DNA from: Sphingobacteriales bacterium
GTDB taxonomy: Bacteria; Bacteroidota; Bacteroidia; Chitinophagales; JADIYW01
Length of the DNA: 64,000 nt
Reading direction: 5' to 3'
NCBI GenBank assembly: GCA_016719635.1
Contig: JADJYT010000001.1
Location: forward strand, 248,001-312,000
A program made the translations under genes and the position numbers. The notes beneath the pieces are model-generated. The model was not told the origin of the DNA and made no database searches. It saw only the letters and a list, made by a program, of their open reading frames with translations. This document shows, piece by piece, positions 54,754 through 63,679 of this stretch. Each line of letters starts with the position of its first letter. Within the stretch, counting starts at the first letter, position 1.

Positions 54754-55629
54754 CTAATCAAACACATTGGCATTCATTACTCCTCCCGTGTGAACGGCGA
54801 CAATAACAGATTCCGGTGGGAAATGGTTTTTAGCTATCAAATCCATGATGCCGTACATCATCTTGCCGGTGTACACATAATCCAGCAAAATATGGTGTTC
54901 AGCATAAAAATCCTTGATGAATTGAATCAATTGAGGCGTTGTTTTTGCATATCCACCGAAATGGTAATCCGTTATCAGCTGAAAATCAGCTGTAGTGAGC
55001 CGTTTAATCTCATCCGACAGAAACGCCCCATTTTTCAAAACGGGAAAACCAACAGCCTGCTGATGTGATTTCAGGCTACCTGCCATTCCCGCCAGTGTGG
55101 TTCCCGTTCCACAGGCGCAGCAGATATAATCGAAATCCATTTGAATCTCTTCCGGTATTTCAGCACATCCCTTTACCGCTAATGCATTCGCCCCGCCTTC
55201 GGGTATGACATACATCGAATCAAGATCAGGGAATAAAGTAAAAGGTATATGCTGTTTGTCTTTATAGGCAGCCCTGTTGATATAATACAACTGCATCCCG
55301 GAATCAACCGCAAACTGAAGGCTTTTATTCAAAGGCTGATACTCCTCTCCTCTGATGATGCCGATGGTCTTAAATCCAAGGAGTCTTCCGGCAGCGGCAG
55401 TCGCCGTAATATGATTGGAGTATGCGCCGCCAAACGTCAGCAAGGTGGCTTTATTTTCCAGCCTCGCCTGTTCTGTATTATATTTCAGCTTGCGCCATTT
55501 ATTGCCGGATATTTCCGGATGAATCAGGTCATCCCGTTTCATGAACAGCTGAACCTTAAACTGCCGGGTAATATCATTGTGAATGGGCTGTAAGGGGGTT
55601 GGCAATACAAAAATATCCGATCCTTTCAT
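54754..55629 (-). CDS. ACC deaminase / D-cysteine desulfhydrase family PLP enzyme
   Basis: 291 aa from ATG 55629. Fold type II PLP enzyme: IFVLPTPLQP, FMKRDDLIHPEISGNKWRKL with the PLP lysine, TFGGAYSNHITATAAAG, VIPEGGANALAVKGC, ICCACGTGTTLAGM and YVYTGKMMYGI. Probably deaminates D-cysteine or a related amino acid; true ACC deaminase activity cannot be told from sequence. An in-frame extension to 55734 is possible but begins outside the conserved fold. Divergent from the AbiEii-type pair. Confidence 0.87.
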   Translation of the reverse strand: MKGSDIFVLPTPLQPIHNDITRQFKVQLFMKRDDLIHPEISGNKWRKLKYNTEQARLENKATLLTFGGAYSNHITATAAAGRLLGFKTIGIIRGEEYQPLNKSLQFAVDSGMQLYYINRAAYKDKQHIPFTLFPDLDSMYVIPEGGANALAVKGCAEIPEEIQMDFDYICCACGTGTTLAGMAGSLKSHQQAVGFPVLKNGAFLSDEIKRLTTADFQLITDYHFGGYAKTTPQLIQFIKDFYAEHHILLDYVYTGKMMYGIMDLIAKNHFPPESVIVAVHTGGVMNANVFD

Positions 55630-55651
55630 TGCAGCATTAGAGTTATTCCTG

Positions 55652-55659
55652 TAAATTTG
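55652..55659 (+). promoter_or_regulatory. Promoter -7 box before the DUF6922/AbiEii pair
   Basis: TAAATTTG matches TAnnTTTG, 19 bp before the ATG at 55679. Confidence 0.5.
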
Positions 55660-55678
55660 ATAAAAGATTTTTAATTTA

Positions 55679-55984
55679 ATGAATAAACAGGATTTAATTG
55701 ACAAACGGTTATTCTGGGATACTGATTTCGACACATTGGATATTGAAAAAAACAGCGTCTTTATTATCAGCAGAATAATATCCTGTGGTAATATATGTGA
55801 CTTTGAGAATCTGCTTAAAATCTATCCTTACGAGAGAATTCAAAAAGATATACAGTCCGCAAATTACCTAAGTCCCAGAAATCTAAATTTCGTTTCTACC
55901 TTTTTTGAAATTGATAAATCCAACTTTAAATGCTATTCAAAAACACAGTTGAGCCAACAACGTGGAGAATCCTGGTGGAGCTGA
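55679..55984 (+). CDS. DUF6922 protein, putative antitoxin of an AbiEii-type pair
   Basis: 101 aa: DLIDKRLFWDTDFDTLDIEK, then IISRIISCGNICDFENLLKI and YPYERIQKDIQSANYLSPRN, ending near FFEIDKSNFKCYSKTQL. This matches the short DUF6922 proteins that precede nucleotidyltransferase AbiEii genes in Bacteroidota and presumably act as the antitoxin. Its last 55 bp overlap the start of the next gene, which fits strict co-expression. Confidence 0.8.
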   Translation: MNKQDLIDKRLFWDTDFDTLDIEKNSVFIISRIISCGNICDFENLLKIYPYERIQKDIQSANYLSPRNLNFVSTFFEIDKSNFKCYSKTQLSQQRGESWWS

Positions 55985-56568
55985 TGCAGGATAAATATCT
56001 TCAACATTTTTTCTTAGTCGGAGGAACAGCACTTTCTCTGAAATTCGGACACAGGAAATCCATTGATCTGGACTTGTTTTCTTTTGAAGATTTTGATGTA
56101 TTTGAATTAAAACAACACTTAGAAAAAAAATATCCTTCTTTCGATTTCAAAGGAAATAACAGCAGAATGTTATTCTGCTTCATAGAGGATGTGAAAATTG
56201 ATTTCGTTAAACATCCGATTGTAAATACACTCCTGCCGGTTGATACGGAAGAAGGCGTACGTATGGCATCCATTCCGGACATTGCCGCATTAAAACTGAA
56301 TGCGCTGACTCAGCGTGGTTCAAAAAAAGATTTTTATGATTTTTATCTTTTATTACAACATTACAGTTTAGATGAATTGGTAGAATTCTATAAGATGGTA
56401 TTCACTAAAGATAATGCCTTCGAACTATACCGTTCAATGAATTATTTTGACGATGCCGAAAACACCGCCACACCTGTAAGTTTGATTAGCGCAGAGTGGA
56501 AAGAAATGAAGTCAGCCATTAATACGGCCGTAAAATTGTTTTTTAAAAAGATGAAAAGGGATGGTTAA
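55930..56568 (+). CDS. AbiEii/AbiGii-type nucleotidyltransferase toxin
   Basis: 212 aa. Nucleotidyltransferase motif FFLVGGTALSLKFGHRKSID followed by LDLFS, with the metal-binding Asp pair, then VKIDFVKHP and the conserved SIPDIAALKLNALTQRGSKK and DFYDFYLLL. Proteins of this type are abortive-infection toxins that modify tRNA or protein targets with nucleotides. Gene start lies 55 bp inside the DUF6922 gene. Confidence 0.88.
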   Translation: MLFKNTVEPTTWRILVELMQDKYLQHFFLVGGTALSLKFGHRKSIDLDLFSFEDFDVFELKQHLEKKYPSFDFKGNNSRMLFCFIEDVKIDFVKHPIVNTLLPVDTEEGVRMASIPDIAALKLNALTQRGSKKDFYDFYLLLQHYSLDELVEFYKMVFTKDNAFELYRSMNYFDDAENTATPVSLISAEWKEMKSAINTAVKLFFKKMKRDG

Positions 56569-56583
56569 ACAGCCGTAAATCCT

Positions 56584-57348
56584 TTACTTTATCAGCGAGG
56601 GCACCACCACCGCGCCGTTTTTCTTGGCCCACGCCACCAGTATCCCCTTGGTACCGGAATTGATTTTAGCACCGGTCAGTTTCACCGGCATCGTTTTCGT
56701 TTTTTCCATCTTCTCCAGGGCCATACCTAAGGCCTCTGTTTCCACAATTTCAGGAACCAATATTTGGGCGGCAGAGGCGGCACCGGATGTCGGGTTTGAT
56801 TTATTCTCATACACGGTCGTTGACTGCTGTGTGGGGGATGACTCATACACAAACAGCGCCTGACTCAGGTTGGCATTCTGCAGGTCCGCATTTTCCAGGA
56901 TGGAAAGAATCAGATTCGCAGCTGTCATGTTGGCGCCGTTCAGGATGGCGTACTTCAAATCCGCTTCCTGTAAAAGCGCCTGTGTCAGATTTGCATCCCG
57001 AAGGTTGACAAAATGCATATTGGTTGCCAAGAAATTCGCCTTCGTCAGATTTGCCCCTGTAAAATTGACACCCGTTAAATTACAGCCGTACAATTTCGCT
57101 CCGCTCAGATTCGCTCCGCTCAGGTTGACACCCGTTAAATTGGCATTGCTTAAATCCGCTCCGCTTAAATCTGCTTTTTGCAGCTGAACTCCGGTCAGGT
57201 TGGCACCCGCCAGTTTTTTCTCGCCGTTTTTTGCCAGTACAGCCCATTGCAAAACGGTTTTTGTACCGGATTGGGAATAGGCAGAAATACTAATAAACAT
57301 AAAAAGAAAGAGATAAATCCGCCTGGATTTAACAATTAAATACTTCAT
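56584..57348 (-). CDS. Secreted pentapeptide-repeat protein
   Basis: 254 aa: signal peptide (about residues 9-25, ending SAYSQ) and about 20 tandem A(D/N)LxX pentapeptides (LTGVQLQKADLSGADLSNAN and so on) forming a right-handed quadrilateral helix, then an Ala/Glu-rich linker and a C-terminal domain (KLTGAKINSGTKGILVAWAK). Role unknown; the signal peptide argues against a cytoplasmic Qnr-like gyrase-protecting role. Confidence 0.88.
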   Translation of the reverse strand: MKYLIVKSRRIYLFLFMFISISAYSQSGTKTVLQWAVLAKNGEKKLAGANLTGVQLQKADLSGADLSNANLTGVNLSGANLSGAKLYGCNLTGVNFTGANLTKANFLATNMHFVNLRDANLTQALLQEADLKYAILNGANMTAANLILSILENADLQNANLSQALFVYESSPTQQSTTVYENKSNPTSGAASAAQILVPEIVETEALGMALEKMEKTKTMPVKLTGAKINSGTKGILVAWAKKNGAVVVPSLIK

Positions 57349-57415
57349 TTTAAAGAGTTTTGGTACTCTAAAGTATTAAAATAAATCGAGTTTCCATCCA
57401 TTTCAGCGGATATTA

Positions 57416-59812
57416 TTAAAACAATTCTCCCTGCTCCGGCTCCTTCTTGTCCGATAAATTGGTGATTTCGAAATCTACATCAAAGTTGGCATCCTGTTCG
57501 TCATCGTGTGCCGTTTCCACCAGCTTAATCCCTTTGACAGTACCGCCGCACAATTTATTGCCAATAGCCTTCCAGCCTTTCACCTCAATAAAGTCGGCCA
57601 GATTTTCAGTATAAGGCGCACTCACCTTTCCTTTACCCATATCCAGTATATATTCGATGGTCGGATTGGTATAAAGGGTGGCAAAAACCAGCTTCGCATT
57701 GTTTTCATCGGAAATGAAATTGTATTTGGTATCGATAGTGGTCGTTTCTATCTGGAAACGTTTGACATAGTTCGCTTTCTTGGAATCCGAATAATGTACT
57801 GCCGTCACCGTTGTGGTCGGATACAGCTTATCGATGGCAAATACATCGTTCATCGCATAGCGGTTCGTCAAATCAAAATTGGTCAGGTAATACTCGCCGG
57901 ATTTCAGCACCACCAGTATCCTGTCTTCATTCTGGAAAGAGCCCAGGTAGCGGCCGCGTTTTTCCGTATTCAACCGTCCTACCGTATCGTCCAGCCAGAT
58001 TTCCACACCGCCGAGGGTAGTTCTGCCCTTTCCTTTCTGCTCTATTTTTTTCACCGGATACTTCGTCACGATATTGCCCACAGAACCCCTGCCCTTGATA
58101 TCCAGATTGTAAAAATCAAACTCAAATACCTTGTTGCGCGCACTGCAGGTCGGCGACAGCACCACGCTGCAGCTTTCCGCCTCCCCGTTCGGATTCACCG
58201 AAAAATACAAGACTTTCGATTTAGGATGGCCCTGCGTAATGGGATATTCCTTGTCCCGGGTGATGGAAGTGACATTAAACCGCTTGGCATAGCTGGTGCC
58301 CGATTTTCCATCCAGGTAAACGCAGTTGTACGTAGTACGCTCGTCGTTCTTTTTCCAGACAGCCACATGTATCACATCTTTGCCCACAAACACCTTTTCG
58401 GAGTTGCGCACCACTTTCATGGTGCCGTCTTTCATGAAGGCAATGATATCGTCGATATCCGAACATTCGGAAATAAACTCCTCCTTTTTCAAATCCTTGC
58501 CAAAGCCGATAAAACCTTCCGCCCTGTTGACATATAATTTCTCATTATTGGCGGCCACCGTTTTCACTTCCACCGTATCAAACAGCGCAATCTCCGTCTT
58601 GCGCTCTTTGCCCTTGCCGTATTTTTTCAGCAATTCTTCAAAGTAGCGTATGGCGTATTTTGTCAGCGATTTCAGGTTCTTCTTTGTTTCCTCCATCGCC
58701 ACTTCCAGCCCCCGGATGTATTCATCCGCCTTCTTCTTATCAAATTTGGAGATGCGTTTGATTTTTATCTCCGTCAGCCGCACAATATCCTCTTCCGTCA
58801 CTTCGCGCATCAGCAATTTCCTGAACGGCGTCAGGCCTTTGTCGATGGCGGCAATCACCCCTTCCCAGGTTTCCTCCTCCTCAATGTCACGATAAATTCT
58901 TTGTTCGATGAAAATTTTCTCCAGCGAGGAGAAATGCCATTTGTTTTCCAGGTCCTTCAGGTCAATTTCCAGCTCCCGTTTCAGCAACTCCAGCGTCGTA
59001 TCGGTTGATAATTTCAACGCCTCCGTCACCCCGATAAAATGGGGCTTATCCCCTATGATCACACAGGTATTCGGTGAAATCGATAACTCACAGTCTGAAA
59101 AGGCATAGAGCGCATCCACCGTCACACTGGGAGAAACCTGCGGCTGCAGCTCTATCAGTATCTCCACGTCTTTGGCGGTATTGTCCACCACCTTTTTTAC
59201 CTTAATTTTTCCTTTTTCGTTGGCTTTCAGGATGGAATCAATCAGGTCCGTGGTGGTGGTGCCGAAGGGTATTTCCGTTATTTTAAGCGTTTTCTTATCG
59301 ACAATTTCTATTTTGGCGCGCACCCGGATCCGTCCGCCTCGTTTGCCGTCGTTGTACTCGCGCACATCCGCCAGGCCGCCGGTCAGGAAATCGGGATACA
59401 ATTCAAATGGTTCCCTGCGCAGGCATTTGATGGAAGCATCTATCAGTTCACAGAAATTATGCGACATGATTTTGGTGGACAGTCCCACGGCAATACCTTC
59501 CGCGCCCTGAGCGAGCAGCAAGGGAAATTTGACCGGCAGTTCCACCGGTTCGCGTTTTCTGCCGTCATAGGAAAGCTGCCATTCGGTAGTGTCCTCATTG
59601 AAGACCACATCCAGTGCAAATTTGGACAAACGCTCCATTTCCTTCATGGCGTGCAGGATACGGCGCTGAACGGGCTTAAACCCGTCGTACAGGGCCGGCA
59701 CGGCGCGCTCCATGATGACATAGGAGGCATAATCCAGGAACCAGTTCTCATATAAACCGTCAATGGTGGTGATGTGACCGTTCTGCTGCTCGTTGTATTC
59801 TTCGGTGGACAT
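57416..59812 (-). CDS. parC: DNA topoisomerase IV subunit A, lacking the catalytic-Tyr segment
   Basis: 798 aa from ATG 59812. Subunit A of a type IIA topoisomerase, which decatenates chromosomes with ParE. Flanks are normal (YENWFLDYASYVIMERAVPA, FKPVQRRILHAMKEM; then RLSKFALDVVFN, LPVKFPLLLAQGAEGIAVGL, tower and coiled-coil domains, C-terminal propeller with blades such as GSVGNIVTKYPVKKI). However MKEME runs directly into RLSKFALD: about 62 residues are missing, normally DGRYNKVAN...YHPHGD...SRYIEA, including the HPHGD motif and the active-site tyrosine. The gap is in frame and both borders are clean. No parE is adjacent. As written the protein cannot cut DNA. Confidence 0.92.
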   Translation of the reverse strand: MSTEEYNEQQNGHITTIDGLYENWFLDYASYVIMERAVPALYDGFKPVQRRILHAMKEMERLSKFALDVVFNEDTTEWQLSYDGRKREPVELPVKFPLLLAQGAEGIAVGLSTKIMSHNFCELIDASIKCLRREPFELYPDFLTGGLADVREYNDGKRGGRIRVRAKIEIVDKKTLKITEIPFGTTTTDLIDSILKANEKGKIKVKKVVDNTAKDVEILIELQPQVSPSVTVDALYAFSDCELSISPNTCVIIGDKPHFIGVTEALKLSTDTTLELLKRELEIDLKDLENKWHFSSLEKIFIEQRIYRDIEEEETWEGVIAAIDKGLTPFRKLLMREVTEEDIVRLTEIKIKRISKFDKKKADEYIRGLEVAMEETKKNLKSLTKYAIRYFEELLKKYGKGKERKTEIALFDTVEVKTVAANNEKLYVNRAEGFIGFGKDLKKEEFISECSDIDDIIAFMKDGTMKVVRNSEKVFVGKDVIHVAVWKKNDERTTYNCVYLDGKSGTSYAKRFNVTSITRDKEYPITQGHPKSKVLYFSVNPNGEAESCSVVLSPTCSARNKVFEFDFYNLDIKGRGSVGNIVTKYPVKKIEQKGKGRTTLGGVEIWLDDTVGRLNTEKRGRYLGSFQNEDRILVVLKSGEYYLTNFDLTNRYAMNDVFAIDKLYPTTTVTAVHYSDSKKANYVKRFQIETTTIDTKYNFISDENNAKLVFATLYTNPTIEYILDMGKGKVSAPYTENLADFIEVKGWKAIGNKLCGGTVKGIKLVETAHDDEQDANFDVDFEITNLSDKKEPEQGELF

Positions 59813-59939
59813 GGTACAAATCTCTTCAACCTGCAAGTATATGACAAGGAAAGAAGATTTACAAAAAGAGTTTTAAACGGGTGTGGAGATAAAAATGAGG
59901 TGGTTTTATAGAAAACGGGATTCTGTGTATCTCAATAAT

Positions 59940-60013
59940 AAAAAAGGCGAGTTGCCCCGCCTTGAATGTTTTCACAACGGAATAATCCTTATTGTGAATT
60001 GATTTTAAATTGT
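59940..60013 (-). ncRNA. tracrRNA of the type II-C CRISPR-Cas system
   Basis: On the minus strand, about 74 nt between parC and cas9. It begins near 60013 with an anti-repeat (ACAATTTAAAATCAATTCAC), continues with a GGA-TTAT-TCC mini-hairpin and GTTGTGAAAACATTCAAGG, and ends in a GC stem AAGGCG/CGCCTT (59944-59963) followed by T6, a Rho-independent terminator. A perfect TATATTTG promoter box lies just upstream. Location next to cas9, layout and terminator are those of Bacteroidota type II-C tracrRNAs. Ends are predicted, not measured. Confidence 0.8.
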
Positions 60014-60019
60014 GTACTG

Positions 60020-60027
60020 CAAATATA
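60020..60027 (-). promoter_or_regulatory. Promoter -7 box of the tracrRNA
   Basis: Minus-strand TATATTTG (consensus TAnnTTTG) placed 6-8 nt before the first anti-repeat bases. Confidence 0.65.
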
Positions 60028-60095
60028 TAGAAAAAATCAGATTAAAGAAATATTTTTATTAAATTAGTGTAATCATCATAAAATACATTCAGAAT

Positions 60096-63000
60096 ATGAA
60101 AAAAATACTTGGATTAGACATTGGTGTTTCTTCAGTCGGTTTATCTGTAATACAAGAACATGAAAAAGAAAAAATAATAACAGAGATGGCTGTTCGAATT
60201 GTACCAGAAGATCCAAACTTTCATGGTAAATTTTACTCTGGAAATACAGCCAGCAAAAACATAGACAGAACAACAGACAGAGGCATAAGAAGAGGAATAC
60301 AAAGATTTAAACTAAGGAGAGATAAACTATATGCTGAATTGGAAACAAAGAATATGTTTCCCAATGAAAATTTATTCAGATTATCTGCAATAGAATTATA
60401 TGGATTAAGAGACAAAGCTATTAAGGAAAAATTAACTTTAGAAGAATTTGGCAGGGTACTTATACACCTAAACCAGCGCAGAGGTTTTTTAAGCAATAGA
60501 AAATCAAACAGCGAAGAAGAAAGTTCTACTGAATATAAAAAAAGATTAGCACAACTTGAAAAAGAACTTGGTAATGAAACTATCGGTCAACACTTATATA
60601 GTGAATTAATTAATTCAAGGAATCCAATAGAAATATTACTCAGAGAAAGAACTTATTTGCGTACTTCATACATAGAAGAATTTGATAGAATTTGGGAATT
60701 TCAAAAACAATTTCATCCAACAATATTAACTGGAGGCATTCATGAAGATGATAACAAAGGAACTTCATACAACACATTTAGAAATCAAATATTATTTTAT
60801 CAGCGCCCATTAAAGAGTCAAAAGGATTAGTATCAAATTGCTTGTTTGAAAAATACCATAAAGCGATAAATAAATCATCTCCATTTTTGAAATTTTCAGG
60901 ATATGGCAACGATTAAATGATTTAGCTTGGAAATTACCTAATGGCGAAAATAAACAACCCACCCAAGAACAGAAAAATATTCTTTTTCATAAACTTTTTT
61001 ATGAAGTTGAAGCAAAAAGTAAATACAAACTGACAGTATCAGCAATAAAAAAAGCATTAGGATTTTCAACTAGAGAAAATATTTATTTAAATTTTACCGA
61101 ATTAGACGGAAGTAGAACATATTGTATCATAAAAAATGCATTAATTAAAGCAGGTATTAAAGACGAAAACAAATTTTTATTTTTCAACTATCAAAACAAT
61201 GATGAAAAAGGAGGATTATTTGAATTGTGGCATATATTATACTCCCTACCAACAGAATCTGAAATTATACACCCTAGAAAAGCGATTTAGGTTCACAAAA
61301 GAACAATCTACTATTATTGCGAATGAAGTAGGTTTTAATGCAGATTATGGCAGTTTGTCAACAAAAGCAATAAAAAAATTACTCCCTCATTTAGAAAAAG
61401 GTTCGCAATACAACGTAGCATGCTATAAGGTTGGATATGACCATAGTGGATATAAAACAATTGTAGAAATAAAACAAAAATTAGAACCAATAAAACAAAA
61501 CAGCTTAAGAAACCCCGTTGTTGAACAGATTCTAAATCAAGTAGTGAACATGGTAAACCTTGCAATAGAAAAACATGGTAAGTTTGATGAAATAAGAGTT
61601 GAATTAGCTAGAGAATTGAGGAACAATGCTAAAACAAGAAAGAATCTCACTATTCAAAATTCTAAAAATAAAAAATTAAATGATGAAATCAGAGCACGAT
61701 TACAAAATGAATACAATTTTAAATTAGTAAATGGAAGAGATACTCAACGATATAAATTGTGGGAAGAGACAAACCAACTATGTTTGTATTGCAACAATAC
61801 AATTACAAACACTGACTTCATTTCTGGCCAAGCTGACATAGAGCATATTCTGCCAAAATCTAGATCGTTTAGCAATAACATGAATAATTTTATTCTAGCT
61901 CATAGAAAATGTAATAAAGATAAAAACCAACAAACTGCTTATGATTTCATGCTATCCCGTGGAGAACAAAGATTTGCAGACTACATTGAGAGAGTCAACA
62001 GTTTGTATAACGATGGCAAAGGAAAAATTTCCAAACAAAAATTTGAGATGTTAATGTGCAAAGGAGAAGACATACCTTCAGACTTTGTAGAGCGGATGAA
62101 AAAAGATTCGCAATATATATCTAAAGAAGCTGTAAAAATGTTAAAAACAGTTTGTGAAAATACATATACCACTACTGGGCAGATTACAGACTACTTAAGA
62201 GAGAAATGGCAACTAAAAGAAGTACTTCAAGAAATAAACATTGAAAAATACAGGGCAATTGGACAGGTAGAAATCAAAGAAAGAAAAGACAAGGAAGGTA
62301 GCACAAAAACATTTGAAACAATTAAAGATTGGAATAAGCGTGATGACCATAGACACCATGCAGTTGACGCACTAATTTGTGCATTAACAGACCAGAAAAT
62401 TATCTTTAAGTTGAATAACTTAAATAAACTGTATCAATATGAACGAAATTTGTTAAGTAAAGAAGAACGAATAGAAATTGAAAAAATACTTAGTGATGAA
62501 ATAGAACCGACAGAAAATACGATTTAAAAAAGCTTTGCTGATTTATCCGACATTTATTGATGAACCTATAAAGGATTTAAGGAAGAAAACAAAAGAACAT
62601 TTAGATACTATTTTTATTTCTATTAAGAAATAATTCTAAGGTATTAAGTAAGAACATCAATATTCCTAAAAATAGTACTCCTCAAATCACATGGGTTCCT
62701 CGTGGCAGACTACATGAAGAAACTGTAATGGGTCAAGTAAAACGAATTGCAGAGAAAAAAGTAAAACTGAATGATAAATTAATTGACATTGAAAATATAG
62801 CAAACGAGGAAATCAAAAAATTCCTTAAAGAATACTTAAATGCATTTGATAATAATGTACAAGTAGCTTTTAACCCAAAAACTCTTAAGAAAAATCCTTT
62901 ATTTTTTAAAGGCTTGGAACTTAAAGATGTTGCAGTTTATGAATTTGTTTGTACAAAAAGAGTAAAATTATCAGAACATGTGACTCCTGCCCAAATTGAA

Positions 63001-63679
63001 AAAATTACAGACAAAAAAATCAAAGATATACTTGAAGCAAGAATTAAAGAGAAAGGGAAAATTAAAAATGCTTTCTCAAATTTAGAAGAAAATCCAATAT
63101 GGCTAAGCAAAGAAAATGCTATTCAAATAAAATCTATAACAGTCTATGACGAAAGCAAGGTAGAAAAAGTAAGAAACGGATATGTAAAAACAGGCAGCAA
63201 CCATCATGCACTTATTTATAAAAATGAAGAAGGCAAGTTAATAGATAAAGTTGTTTCATTTTGGGAAAGGTAGAAATTGGCAAACTCAATATTCTACAAA
63301 CAGGAAAGCCCTATCCTATTATTAATAAAAACGATAATAGCTTATTAGGTAAATTTCATTTCTCTATGCAAATAAATGACTTGTTTGTATTTGACTTAAA
63401 ACATACAGAAAATCCAAAAGAAGAAAATGAAATAAATTTCTGGGATTCAAAAAACAGAAAACAAATAAGTAATAAATTATTTAGAATACAGAAATTGAGT
63501 AAAAACAATGCTGGAACATTTCAAATAGACTTCGACATCATTTAGAAACAACAGTATTGAGAACGGATACTTCTTTAAGGGGTATAACTTGGGAAAGAAT
63601 ACAGTCAAATGATCATTTAAAAAGATTAACTAAGATTAGAATTAACCAATTAGGCGAAATTATTAAAATTGGTGAATAA
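60096..63679 (+). pseudogene. cas9: Type II-C Cas9, broken by about seven frameshifts
   Basis: RNA-guided DNA endonuclease; all catalytic landmarks survive: RuvC-I LGLDIGVSSVGLS (Asp8), Arg-rich bridge helix (DRGIRRGIQRFKLRRDKL), LNQRRGFLSNRK, RuvC-II FDEIRVELAREL, HNH CLYCNNTITNTDFISGQADI with EHILPKS, RuvC-III RDDHRHHAVDA, and PAM-interacting end RHHLETTVLRT, IRINQLGEIIKIGE. The frame breaks near 60820 (A-run), 60885 (T-run), 61257, 62520, 62631, 63263 and 63530; open pieces are 60096-60830, 61199-62527, 62728-63273 and 63261-63545. Repaired length about 1195 aa, normal for II-C. GC content is very low compared with parC and cas1. Confidence 0.9.

Noticed and set aside
56584..57348. Qnr-like gyrase-protecting pentapeptide protein next to parC
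   Set aside because: A signal peptide directs it out of the cytoplasm, and it has its own start and a different gene end; proximity alone is not evidence.
57506..58537. 343-codon open frame on the plus strand opposite the topoisomerase gene
   Set aside because: No recognisable domain; composition (His, Arg, Phe, Ile) is typical of an antisense shadow of a conserved gene.
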